Assembly: GCA_958450365.1 (NCBI GenBank)
Contig: CAUEEP010000733.1
Location: 3,265,001 to 3,329,000, forward strand
Direction: 5' to 3'
Origin: Mesorhabditis belari
Taxonomy: Eukaryota > Nematoda > Chromadorea > Rhabditida > Rhabditidae
Length of the DNA: 64,000 bases
Both the position numbers and the translations under genes were made by a program. The stretch's first letter is position 1, and the number at the start of each line of letters is the position of its first letter. A model generated the notes under the pieces. It worked only from the letters and a program-made list of their open reading frames with translations, ran no database searches and was not told where the DNA came from. This document shows positions 22,001-32,335 of this stretch, piece by piece.

Positions 22001-22213
22001 CTGTTTCTAGGCAGGCAACAGCGTAAAAGATAATAACTTTAAAAAGAATAACTTAAAGTTGTTTGAGTGTATTTTCTTTTTAGCATTAAATTTGTAAAAA
22101 ATGAGCTCTAATCTGCTTGCTCCCGTAAATATTGAAGACCTTGTATGATGACACTGAAAATACTAGAGAAACATCATAAAAACCCGCGAAATTATACAAA
22201 AAAAAAACAAATT

Positions 22214-22612
22214 CTAAACGATAAATAACGTTTCATATTGTGGTGGTGAATCTAGATTGTATGGTGGTGGCTGATCTCCTTCTATTGTGTACCCGGGTGA
22301 TGGGTCGGGTAACTCGACCGGCTCAGGTGGGATCGCTAGCTCTTGAGGTGGACAAGGCGATGCTTGGTTGTTAGACTCCTCAATCGTTAGACTGAAATTC
22401 GTGAAATCCCGATCTTGTCGTATTACGGTACTGTCTATTTCAAAAAAAGAGCTAGTAATCTTGTCCTAGAGAGTTTTTGAAAGTTGACGCTTTTTAGAAA
22501 ATCCCTTATAAACTGACCTGTGTTGTGGTGTAACTGCTCGAGCCAACACTCGAAACAAAAGACTGAGAAAAACTGATATTGGACCAATAACAATCCATAC
22601 ACCGGGATCCAT
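22214..22612 (-). CDS. Small single-pass membrane protein with two PPxY motifs
   Basis: Two exons in phase, 22612-22518 and 22451-22214, encode about 110 residues. The N-terminus has one hydrophobic segment (VWIVIGPISVFLSLLF, residues ~5-20). A long acidic, proline-rich tail follows (CPPQELAIPPEPVELPDP) and ends with PPPY and PPQY shortly before the stop. PPxY motifs are the known ligands of WW domains, mainly those of Nedd4-type ubiquitin ligases, so the tail probably faces the cytosol and recruits such a ligase or another WW protein; that role is inferred. An alternative 3' splice site at AATTTCAG (about 22383) would also keep the frame. I do not recognise a named family. Confidence 0.6.
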
Positions 22613-22779
22613 ATTTGTAAGAGGAAAGAGATCGATTTTCGGGAAATTTCTCTTTTCTTCATTTGTTTCTTATCTATACTCTGAAACGCACTAATCTCAT
22701 TGAGAGCTTAAATCGATCAAATTTCTTACATAAAAGAACATTTTTAAGTTTAGGCACTTTGTTGATTGATGTTAGCGGC

Positions 22780-23025
22780 GTAGGCTAATTTCCGCAATTT
22801 TTTTTGCGCAATAGCGTCATTTGCGCAACTGGGTCGTGTGCGCAACTCGCCATAACTTTCTTCTAAGTCGGCCAATCTTTATGCTTTTGGTTTCATTTTG
22901 TAGATCTCAATACGTGCAACAAAATGAAACCAACATCATAAAGATTGGTCAACTTAGAAGAAAGTTATGGCGAGTTGTGCAAACGACCCAGTTGCGCAAA
23001 ACAAAATTGCGGAAATTAGTCTACC
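22780..23025. mobile_element. Foldback MITE family H, copy 2
   Basis: About 245 bp. Ends GTAGGCTAATTTCCGCAATT and complement; repeated TTGCGCAA words; arms with AACTTTCTTCTAAGT and AATCTTTATG. It is closely similar to 26264-26510. Confidence 0.9.
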
Positions 23026-23178
23026 CCCTGTTAGCAACAAATTTTCCTGTTTCCTATTTTCAGATATTAGGTAAATTTTAAATAACCAAAATTTTCTAGT
23101 GTGTGTCTTTAATTTATCTAAATTTATATCACCTTTCATTTGAAAACATTGCTCAACCCCGAGATTATACTTTACTTT

Positions 23179-23534
23179 TATGCACGATAACGCGAGTATT
23201 CATGCAAGTTGCTCCACAAGAGATTGGCTGACAGCGCACAAAATCGGCACTGTCGCTTGGCCCGTGGCAGCCCAGACTTGAACCCGATTGAGAATGTGTG
23301 GGGGACACTCGTTCGAGATGTCTACAAGGGAAACAAGCAATATTCGAGCGTGAATGAACTCAAGAAAGCCATTCAAGTAGCCTGGAATCGGCTTCAGCCA
23401 ACAGCGCTTCATGACCTTGTCTCTTCGATGCCGAGACGTCTTTTTGAAGTTGGACTAAAGCAAGGAGGGGCCACGCATTATTACTTTATTTGGTTTGTGT
23501 TGTTATTTTTATTTCTGTTAACTTTTTCTTGATA
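23179..23534 (+). pseudogene. Tc3/Tc1-like transposase C-terminus, frameshifted
   Basis: The peptide HDNASIHAS carries the second catalytic aspartate of the DDE domain, and SPDLNPIENVWG the glutamate. The two parts lie in different frames: a single-base loss near 23262 separates AWP from GSPDLNP. The C-terminal helix region follows (ELKKAIQVAWNRL ... SSMPRRLFEVG) to a stop near 23532. The N-terminal half is missing, so this is a 5'-truncated, inactive copy. Confidence 0.8.
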
Positions 23535-24338
23535 AAGAAAAGTGCGTCTATAATTTTTTGACAGCTGTTAAAACGTTTTTTGTACGATAAAGTACTTTGG
23601 ATGAGTGAAATGACTTGAAATTTTGCATGAGTTGTTTTTTACAATAAAGAAACTAAAAAATACTTTTCACTGGACTAGCACTTATGTCCGGCTCTAAACT
23701 ATTAGGTTGATGCATAAGTCTTTTCGTTTTTTTCGTACTTCTGTTAAAAAGTAACAAATTCACGAATTAATCTATAGTTTGCTCTATAAAAAAAGTGTTT
23801 TTTTGTTCAATTTGCATCTTTTTAAATGAATTTCGGTTCACTTTCAAGCAAATTCGAGAGTGAAAAACGCCTTTTTCGTAAAAATCTATAAAAAACTCTA
23901 CGGAAAAATTGGCTGAATGAATTTCTCTGAAATTTTGGCGAAATATCAAACGTTTTTTTTCTCTATCTTTTATCTATTGACACGAAGATAGGTTTTCTTT
24001 AGCTAAGGTGTCTAAACCGCTCAGGCTCAGGCTCAGGCTCAGGCTTAGGCTGAGGCTTAGCCTGAGCCTGAGCCTGAGCCTAAACCGCATCATCGAGTTA
24101 GCCCTTTTTGACTACCCGACTTCATACTCTCAAGAAAATCCAGGCATTCAATATTTTTAAACCCGTTTTAATGTTATTTTGCAGAAAAATAATTCGTTTT
24201 TCTAATGAAATCAACCGTAGTTTAATTGGTGCATTTGTTGGCTTGAAACGGCAGACGAAAAGGAACAAAAACACTTATGCATCAACCTAATAGCAAAAAA
24301 CAGGGTGCGTCTATAATTTTTTGACAGAGTGTATATGT
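23535..24338. mobile_element. 3' end of the Tc-like element, split by a MITE
   Basis: After the transposase stop, GTGCGTCTATAATTTTTTGAC occurs at 23549 and again at 24304 next to AGTGTATA, which looks like the terminal inverted repeat. A family C MITE (23701-24292) has inserted at a TA between them. Confidence 0.6.
23701..24292. mobile_element. Mariner-type foldback MITE family C, copy 3
   Basis: It has the same structure and orientation as 11904-12490, with TA flanks and the central CAGGCT palindrome. It is nested inside the 3' part of a Tc-like element. Confidence 0.9.
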
Positions 24339-24549
24339 TAGGCCTGATTTAGACTCTGTTTCTAAAGATCGTTTTGTGTGATAAAAGGAACGGAGGCCAC
24401 TTTGTATTGTTTTTCTTTGGCTTTGGAACACTGAACCGATGATTGATTCTATTTTATTATATTTTCTCGCTAGATTAGTAATTGTGTTATATTCGGAATA
24501 AATATCTAATAATGATTGCCCCATCGGTACCCTCTCACACACTGCACAA

Positions 24550-25525
24550 CCACAGCTGTTCACGAGGACATTTTACTTTACAGCAATTGAATTCGGAATG
24601 ATTTATGATGTATGAAATGAAATATGAAATGAAATACGAAATCTAAAACTTGTGTAGGAGATTTTTCCTTTTAACTGACACACTTTCGCAGCATTTCAAC
24701 TTTTAAGTAAACTTTTTCCATTTCGAGATCAAATTTATTGCACCTGGGATAGGAATTGATATGTACAAGAAGAAAAGAAATAGATAAATAGATATGTTTT
24801 GATTTGATCATTTAAATCTACACTTCTGGTTCATTCTCTACGGGGCGCCTCCAGAAGAATGTTACTTTGATTACTACTCCAGAAGCCTCCAGAAGCCTCC
24901 AGAAGGGGGCCTTTTCTCATACACCAGCCTTCCGTTTCCACATCTCTTGACTCATCAACATTTCGTTTCCTTGGATGCCCGGAAATACCCTCATTCGTTA
25001 GCGGCTGAATTTCGTAAACGGCTACGACATATACACTTCTGGTTCATTCTCTACGGGGCGCCTCCAAAAGGGGGCCTTTTCTCATACACCAGCCTTCCGC
25101 TTCCTCTAAAAGCTACCACAGTTTCTTTTTTAATCGAGTTATTAAATTGTGGAACCTTTCATCCGCTCATGTTCGTGATATTCCCACCTTGGCTAGATTT
25201 AAAGCCGCAATTTCTGCAATTGATTTGACAGCTCTGTGATTCTTTCTCGAGGTACCTTTTGGGTGTGTTTTGAGTGGTGTCCTCGGTAATTATTGTCATT
25301 TTGTTTTGTCGCTATTCAACTGAATAAAGCATATTATATAACTGAAACACTTTCGCAGCATTTCTATTTATTTACTTTTAAGTAAACTTTTTCCATTTCG
25401 AGATCAAATTTATTGCACCTGGGATAGAAATTGATATGTACAAGAAGAAAAGAAATAAATAAATAGATAATTGTTTTGATTTGATCATTTAAATATACAC
25501 TTCTGGTTGATTCTCTTCATGAAAA
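24550..25525 (+). repeat. Direct-repeat cluster around a retroelement tail
   Basis: About 170 bp at 24672-24845 recur at 25350-25515 (ACTTTCGCAGCATTTC, GAGATCAAATTTATTGCACC, GAAATTGATATGTACAAGAA). CTACGGGGCGCCTCC occurs at 24839 and 25052. A further piece with AGCAATTGAATTCGGAATG at 24583 recurs at 26053. Confidence 0.8.
25080..25345 (+). mobile_element. 3' end of a non-LTR retrotransposon (LINE)
   Basis: The reading frame to the stop at about 25228 gives FNRVIKLWNLSSAHVRDIPT followed by LARFKAAISAID. This resembles the extreme C-terminus of LINE reverse-transcriptase polyproteins (a W-N-x-L...VR...T...FK pattern). A short 3' UTR follows, to GAATAAAGCATATTATATA. The rest of the element is absent (5' truncation). 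Confidence 0.55.
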
Positions 25526-25762
25526 GCTCTCTCCTCCTCCTCTCCGGTCATTTCTTGAGCATTCGGATTGGCGATTGTGATCGATTGGGAATGAGAACGG
25601 AAAGAGTTTGAAGTGTTTCGATCTTTACGAAGAATTCCTCGATTTGGAGCTTGATGCACCAAGGGAGTCTAGAAATTTGGAAGTGTTTAAAGCTGTCTTT
25701 TGGCTTTCTAATGTACTCTTTCTCGTTCTTTTCGTCATCCTTTCTCACCGGAAAGGATGTGT

Positions 25763-28700
25763 TTATGCGATCACAAAGTACTGAAAGACTTTCAAAGCAC
25801 TTGCTTAGCAAGCTCTACCTGTTGTGATCGATCAGTGCCAGTTTCACTATCCGGTTTCCATCGAACAACTACATCTTTTTGTACCATTGACATGTCATCA
25901 TCACTAGAAATTCATTTCATTTTATTAAATTTAGAATTTAGTAAGAATATTTATAGTTATAGTTATAGTTATATCAGTCACACAAAAATGTGCTGCTGCG
26001 AAAATGTGCTTTTTTAAAATGTTACAGCTGTTCACTAGGATGTTTTACTTTACAGCAATTGAATTCGGAATGATTTATGATGTATGAAATGAAATAAATT
26101 TAGAATTTAGTAAGAATAGTTATAGTAATCACACAAAAAGTCTGTTAACCTCGAATCCTTGATCTGACCGACCATCACCGAATTGTTCACTGATTGACCG
26201 AAGCTTAGACTGAAAAAAATTAAAGAAATCTATGAAATATAGTTGTTTAAAATCATTTCCAGGAGTAGATTAATTTCCGCTATTTTTTTTGCGCAACTGG
26301 GTCATTTGCGCAACAGGGTCGTGTGCGCAACTCGGCATAACTTTCTTCTAAGTGAACCAATCTTTATGATTTTGGTTTCATTTTGTAGATCTCAATACGT
26401 GCAACAAAATGAAACCAACATCATAAAAGATTGGTCAACTTAGAAGAAAGTTATGGCGAGTTGCGCAAATGACCCTGTTGCGCAAAAAAATTGCGGAAAT
26501 TAGCCTACCCCCATTTCCCACAAATTCGTTAACGTGTTTTCTAAAGTACGGACCGTACCCCTCCGCTATTTCACATTGTTTCTCTTGATCAAATTTGTTG
26601 TCGTACTTTGGTTTTGAAAAGGATTACTCAATATTTGGTTGTTTAAATAAATTCTATCATTAACATCAAAAAAACACATAAGTATACAAGATTTTTTAAA
26701 ATTATTATTTCCTACCTGCTACTCCTTCGTCGATTCACTAGCTTTACGCATCCCGGACACAAAGAAATGACGTGTCTCAAGCAGAAACAATTCACGATGA
26801 ATGCTCGAGTGTATTCTAAAATCAATTTTAAAATCTATACAATCATGCAAAAGCTGGATAGAGAATTTCAACTACCGTAAATACTGTAATAGTACCGCAA
26901 CCCCCTCGTACAGTCGCGTAGTCGCAAAAGTTTTTTAGTATTTTTAAGTATTTCATTTTTTTCAAAGCACCCATACTTTCAAAAAATACGTCTTTGGTAT
27001 CAAAAAAATAGCTGAAATTCAGGGCTATTTTTTGATACCAAAGATAATGACGGCGCGGAGTGTTGCGTAGTCTAGCTTTGAACGCGTTTTTCTCGTCACT
27101 GGTTTATGCTACAATGCTCGTTTAAATATCAAAAAATAGCCCTGAAATTCAGGGCTATTTTTTGATACCTAAGCGCGCATTATAGCACAAACCAGTGTCG
27201 AGAAAAGCGCGTCCAAAGCTAGACTACGCAACACTTCCCACCGTCATTATGGAGGTGGGGTACTATTACAGTATTTACGGTGGTCTTTTGAATTCTGATC
27301 TCGTTCTTTGTAGAATGCTTTAGAAGTTATCTAGACAAGTAAATGTAATGCCCAGTTGTCAATCTAATGATCAGCCTCAGTCAGTTAGAAAGATCGTTTC
27401 TTTTATGGGTTGGGGCTGGGATTCGAACCCGCTCTCCCTTAATGAGCGAACGTTTTACCAATGAGCTACAACGAGTTACTCCATTCCCTTACGGAGACCC
27501 TTACTAGTCAAGGTTGTTTAGTTAAGCCATTTTGACTAGTTTATATTGATCTTCCCGTAAATACTGTAATAGTACCCCACCCCCTCGTACAGTCGCGTAG
27601 TCGCAAAAGTTTTTTAGTATTTCATTTTTTTCAAAGCACCCGTACTTTCAAAAAATGCGTCTTTGGTATCAAAAAAAAGCCCTGAATTTCAGCTATTTCT
27701 TGATACCTAAGCGCGCATTATAGCATAAACCAGTGTCGAGAAAAACTCGTTCAAAGCTAGACTACGCAACACTCCGCACCGTCATTATGGGGGTGGGGTA
27801 GTGTTTACGGTAAGTAAAGATCAAAATTGTCTAAACTCAGCCTTTTAACTCAAAATTTAACAATTAGATCAACAAATAGCTTGTCTTTAATCAAATAAAA
27901 AATCCAGTAACAAATAGCGTTTTAAAATTTAAACCTGAACTCGCCATACAGAAAACGTAAAAATTGAGACAATGATTCAACACTTCAAGCACGTTCGCGA
28001 GTTGACGATAAAGCTGAAATTTCTTTTTTTAAAACAATCTATTGAGCTCTAGAGATCTATTTTAGACCTTTCAATTGATCTTCTTTACCTGAAATCCGTA
28101 CAATTGCTCGGTTGCCTCATTCTGGAATAACATCACCAACATTTGTGGAACGTTACCCAAAATAAAGATGAAACAAATCGCCACCATTAAAACTGTCAAT
28201 TTTTTCTCGGTGAAACTTTTCACAACGCTCGCAAATTCTTTTCTAAAGATGAAAGAATGAAAAGGTGATGTTAAATTGATTTAAATTTTATTAAAACTGT
28301 TGTAAAACCAACTGTTGATAAGCGTCTGAATGATAGGCAATTGAGCTTCGATGATTCGAGAAATTTGGTGGTTTTGGTGGAGCTTTTGGAGTCTTATTAA
28401 GAAGGACGCGACGATTTCTCTGGAATGATTATGATTTCTAATTGATTGGACTTGATTTTTACCTTTGCAATCTGCAATTTCCTGGCAATTACCACATTGA
28501 GTGCTGTCATCACAATAACACACATAAATCGGAGACATTCCCGACCGACTTTGTACGTTTGGAAAATCGTCCAGTAGGGTTCTCTGAGCAAAAGCAATAT
28601 TTTATATTTTCTTTAACTAACTCTTACATTTAATCGTTAAAGATTACTGTACTGTATAACAAAAGATTACTGTACTTTTAAGCACAAAGCTTTCTCTGAA

Positions 28701-31700
28701 GTATTTCAGAGAACAAATCTATGATCGTGGTCTGATTTTCAAGTAGAAGCTCACGATTCTAAAGGAAGATCCTTCTCTTTCTTCCTTTCTTTCTCTTCCT
28801 TGCCTTTCTTCCTTCTCTTTCTTCCTTCTCTTTCTTCCTTGCCTTTCTTCCTTGCCTTTCTTCCTTCTCTTTCTTCCTTCTCTTTCTTCCTTTCTTTCTC
28901 TTCCTTGTCTTTCTTCCTTCTCTTTCTTCCTTCTCTTTCTCTTCCTTCTCTTTCTCTTCCTTCTCTTTCTTCCTTTCTTTCTCTTCCTTGTCTTTCTTCC
29001 TTCTCTTTCTTCCTTCTCTTTCTCTTCCTTCTCTTTCTTCCTTCTCTTTCTCTTCCTTCTCTTTCTTCCTTTCTTTCTCTTCCTTGTCTTTCCTATCTCT
29101 TTTTGGATAAAGAAGAAGCTGATAGCTTAGTGATAGAGCTACCTGGTAAGCAGAAAATTGATTCAATTCTTTTCTTTACCATTCTTTACTTTATTATCTA
29201 ATCACTCACTGGCACAATAATCCTTTGTGATTGACAATTGTATAGATTCCTTCTGAACTTTGTTGTACAGTTGTTTGAACAGCCATTGGGACATGAAGAA
29301 GAAAAGCGGCAAGAACAGCGATCACAATTCTCCGCCGACATGTCTTCTTCGGGTTACTTGATCGAGCGAGATGTGGACGGGTGATCAAAATGAATCTGAA
29401 TCGATCAAAATGAATCTTCAGATTTATTTTGATCGTCTTGTACAGTTTTCTCTATCGATTTTACTTCTAAATTATAAATTGATTAAATTATATAAACGAT
29501 TTTTAGATCTAAAGCATGAAATCATTCCACTCAAGCTAAAACAACGTCAATTGTACTACGTCAATTGTGACTACGCAAACTAGTACTTCAAATGTTTTAT
29601 GTTGGTCAAAATTTTCTTCCTTTTTCCCCTTATAGAACTTGAGTCCAAAGTCGAATCAAATGAAATTCGATCTTTTTTGCAAAAACTCTCATGCCTTTGT
29701 TTTCCCTTAACCCACTTAAGCCACAGAAAAAAAAGAATGAGATTGATTTCAATGAAGAAAGAAGATGTTCTTTGATGCTTTTCCCAGGAAAATGATTAGC
29801 GAATTGATAATTGATACAAAAAATATTATCTAGAACATCTGAACAGGTCATCGCAGCTAGACATTGATATTTCGTAGCCGATTATGAATGAAATTTTTTG
29901 GGCAAATCTTTCTAGTAGAGCAACCCTTTAATGTATGAGGACAATATTATATCATCCTGTAGTGAATCAAATTCTGCGTCGATTGGTACCAAATTTGTGA
30001 GTTTAGGTTAAAAATTACCGGCGCTACAACGTTTCATTCAAAATCGGCGGGACCCCCGTAGCCGATTATGAATGAGTGGGTCTAGGAGTGTCCAACCATC
30101 AAGTATTTGATATCATTCAACGCAGAATCATTAATAATTATGTTAAATTTTTAAAATTAGAAAGATTGGATAAAAAGAAAAAAAATTAGAGCAAAAAAAC
30201 TGTTTGTTCAAGAGGAAACTTTGAAGCCCCATAATTTTTTTTCTTTTTATCCAATCTTTCTAATTTTAAAAATTTAACATAATTATTAATGATTCTGCGT
30301 TGAATGATACTAAATACTTGATGGTTGGACACTCCTAGATCCACTCATTCATCATCGGCTGAAATTCATAATCGGCTACGACAGATAAATCATTGATATG
30401 ATAACAGTGATTGTGTTCGGAACTTCTTCCGATAAAGTTGATTTCTCTTTGAAATCTATCGATCAATGTTCCCTCTGAATCATCCTTTTCCTCCAAAATC
30501 TTTCCACGATTTCCCCAGCCATAAGCTAGCCATAAGCTAGTCATAAGCTAGCCATAAGCTAGCCCTAATCTAGCCCTAAGCTATCCAAAACATAGACATT
30601 TCTAAACATTTCCCCCTCAACTTTTCTGTATGTAAACCCTTCTGTGCTTTAATAAATATTCTGCCTGAACCAAGGGATAGAGACACATCTTATCCCGAAC
30701 AGATTGGTTCAAATTTTAGTGACAAGTTTGCTCATGGACGTGATTACTCCGATCTAAACATTTCATCGACCCAACGAACCTCTCAATGGTGAGCATAAAA
30801 GCGCAATACAATCCGGCGATCAAAAACCCGTTGATAAGACAAGCGTCCAAATAATTCACATAAGCCATCGCCAAATAACTCTTCTTTCCATTATCCGAAA
30901 GAGCGAAATGGAGAACGATTAGAGCAAGAGCACACTAAATTTTGAATAATGATTAGACCCACCGTAAATACTGTAATAGTACTCCATGGGGTCCATTGTA
31001 AGAGGATCTACATCTGTTCGAAATATTGTATGGATTTTGGATTGAATAAAGTGGACTCTAGCACATTAAGGTCCGGTTTAGTTACTATATCACTTGGACG
31101 AGATATTAACTAAACAGTTACTATATCACCCACCGTAAATACTGTAATAGTACCCCATCTCCCTTGTACAGTCGCGTAGTCGCAAAAGTTTTTTAGTATT
31201 TCATTTTTTTCAAAGCACCCGTACTTTCAAAAAATGCGTCTTTGGTATCAAAAAATAGCCCTGAATTTCAGCTATTTCTTGATACCTAAGCGCGCATTAT
31301 AGCATAAACCAGTGTCGAGAAAAACTTGTTCAAAGCTAGACTACACAACACTTCCCACCGTCATTATTGGGGTGGGGTACTATTACAGTATTTAAGGCAG
31401 GTATTTCCTTCTCTTCCTTGTCTTTCTTATTTCTTCTTGGGTAAAGAAGGCGATAGCTCAATGGTAAAGCATCTGCTTGGTAAGCAGAAGGTCGAGGATT
31501 CAAATTTTTTGCTATTCATTTCTTTACTTTATTAGTAAACAGTAGCGCAGTTTAAACTAGTCTATTTTGGGATGAAAGTTTGGGTTTTAGGAAAAAACGC
31601 AGTTTTGGGATGAATTCAGCTTATAAATTGGCTGAACTGGGCTAAGAAAATGGGTTACGAGACAGTAAGAAGACGATTATTATTGGCTTTAGGATTTCTC

Positions 31701-31998
31701 ATCTAGGCATCTACAATGATTTCAATCTGCACTCACCAAGTCAAAAATGGCCAACGCTCGGATGTACATAAAGGGGATTGTCTTCAGTGATGGGCATTGT
31801 AAAGTACGAAGATTTAAAATGTTCCCAATTATGCCGAAAACGCATAGTACAATCTGAAATCGGATTTGGATTGATTTGATTGAATTGATCGACTTTTTTC
31901 GTTACCTGAATATTTTTAAAGAGAAGTTTCAAATCCGATAATCCTTGTGTGTCTTCGGCGGTGGAATTCGATGGGAAACAAAATGATTGAAAGCTCAT
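25763..31998 (-). CDS. Neuropeptide GPCR, FMRFamide-receptor-like (FRPR type)
   Basis: Twelve exons join in phase: 31998-31906, 31853-31737, 30934-30771, 29395-29210, 28583-28463, 28419-28313, 28242-28089, 28013-27935, 26815-26716, 26209-26150, 25903-25819 and 25780-25763. They encode about 427 residues. All seven helices are visible: TM1 LCVFGIIGNIL, TM2 around IRALAIFDL, TM3 ending TIERF (the E/DRY position), TM4 IVIAVLAAFLLHVPMA, TM5 LRFMCVIVMTALNVVIARKL, TM6 KKLTVLMVAICFIFILGNVP and TM7 LEVLNHCLNFYVFC (the NPxxY position, as N-x-x-N-F-Y). Helix 8 and a serine-rich tail follow. This is a class A receptor at the plasma membrane, most like nematode FMRFamide-peptide receptors; ligand unknown. 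Introns hold MITEs and SINE-like copies. Confidence 0.8.
26264..26510. mobile_element. Foldback MITE family H, copy 3
   Basis: It has the same ends and arms as 22780-23025 and lies in an intron of the neuropeptide receptor. Confidence 0.9.
26874..27281. mobile_element. MITE family F, enlarged copy
   Basis: The ends ACCGTAAATACTGTAATAGT and complement enclose about 408 bp. Compared with the ~260-bp copies, the centre is doubled as an inverted repeat: ATAGCCCTGAAATTCAGGGC-type hairpins and the AGTCTAGCTTTGAACGCG block occur on both sides. Confidence 0.85.
27412..27490 (-). repeat. tRNA-like sequence, probably a pseudogene
   Basis: The minus strand reads GTAGCTCATTGGTAAAACG (A box) and GCGGGTTCGAATCCCAGC (a perfect T arm and B box). 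The 5' acceptor half does not pair with the 3' GCCCCAA, and the anticodon stem has a mismatch, so I do not call a functional tRNA. Confidence 0.55.
27555..27811. mobile_element. MITE family F, copy 2
   Basis: About 257 bp, ends CCGTAAATACTGTAATAGTA / TGTTTACGG. Internal words are ACAGTCGCGTAGTCGCAAAA and TAGACTACGCAACACTCCGC. Confidence 0.9.
28762..29094. repeat. TTCTTCC/TTCTCTTTC pyrimidine minisatellite
   Basis: About 330 bp of pyrimidine-only 4-6 bp units on the + strand, in an intron of the neuropeptide receptor. It lies directly before a tRNA-Thr-like segment, as does the shorter tract at 31400-31430. Confidence 0.9.
29085..29200 (+). repeat. tRNA-Thr-derived SINE-like copy 1
   Basis: GATAGCTTAGTGATAGAGC then TGGTAAGCAGAAAATTGATTC corresponds to the D arm, anticodon arm (TGGTAA loop) and a decayed T arm. 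It shares 5' flank (CCTTGTCTTTCCTATCT...GATAAAGAAG) and 3' flank with the copy at 31408, so both derive from one retroposed family. Confidence 0.55.
29870..30383. mobile_element. Foldback element with TCGTAGCCGATTATGAAT ends
   Basis: Outer ends TCGTAGCCGATTATGAAT (29874) and complement (near 30380) enclose a second inverted repeat. Arms 30057-30181 and 30233-30360 share GTGTCCAACCATCAAGTA and AACATAATTATTAATGATTC. It lies in an intron of the neuropeptide receptor. Confidence 0.75.
30522..30595. repeat. CATAAGCTAG tandem repeat
   Basis: About seven units of 10-11 bp (CCATAAGCTAG, CCCTAATCTAG). Confidence 0.85.
30959..31131. mobile_element. Fragment with a family F end and a separate inverted repeat
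   Basis: It begins with ACCGTAAATACTGTAATAGT, then departs from family F. Inside, GTTACTATATCAC occurs twice around an AGATATTAACTAAAC block. The intact family F copy starts at 31132. Confidence 0.5.
31132..31397. mobile_element. MITE family F, copy 3
   Basis: About 266 bp, with the same internal words as 27555-27811, in an intron of the neuropeptide receptor. Confidence 0.9.
31408..31545 (+). repeat. tRNA-Thr-derived SINE-like copy 2
   Basis: GCGATAGCTCAATGGTAAAG then CATCTGCTTGGTAAGCAGAA gives a D arm and a fully paired anticodon arm (TCTGC/GCAGA, loop TTGGTAA, anticodon GGT, Thr). The T arm (GAGGATTCAAATTTTTT) no longer pairs and the acceptor stem is lost, so it is not a working tRNA. 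Confidence 0.6.
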
Positions 31999-32064
31999 GT
32001 AATCTAAAAAATTTGAATTAAGGATAAAGAAGAGATTTATAAGATTATAAAAGAATTAAAAGTT

Positions 32065-32335
32065 GATTGATGGATTGATTGATTGATTGATCGATTGATT
32101 GATTGATCGATCAATTGATTGATCTATCGATTGATTGATTGATCTATCGATCGATCAATTGATTGATCTATCGATTGATTGATTGATCTATCTATCGATC
32201 GATCAATTGATTGATCTATCGATCAATTGATTGATTGATCGATTGCTTGATTGATTGATCGATTGATTGATTGATCGATCAATTGATTGATCTATCGATT
32301 GGTCGATTGATCTATCGATCTATCGATCAATTAAA
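32065..32335. repeat. GATTGATTGATC/ATCTATCGATC microsatellite
   Basis: About 270 bp of tetranucleotide ATTG/ATCG/ATCT units upstream of the neuropeptide receptor start. Confidence 0.95.

Noticed and set aside
21470..22033. 187-codon frame with a long PQ repeat
   Set aside because: The repeat is the CCACAA satellite read in one frame. The flanking codons show no domain and no partner exons, and the antisense frame is equally open (poly-Val).
27412..27490. A functional tRNA gene on the minus strand
   Set aside because: The T arm and A box are good, but the acceptor stem does not pair and the anticodon stem has a mismatch. Kept only as a tRNA-like repeat.
28759..29201. Three overlapping 90-135 codon frames, both strands (KEKEERE or LPSLSSF repeats)
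   Set aside because: They are translations of a pyrimidine minisatellite in an intron of the receptor on the minus strand.
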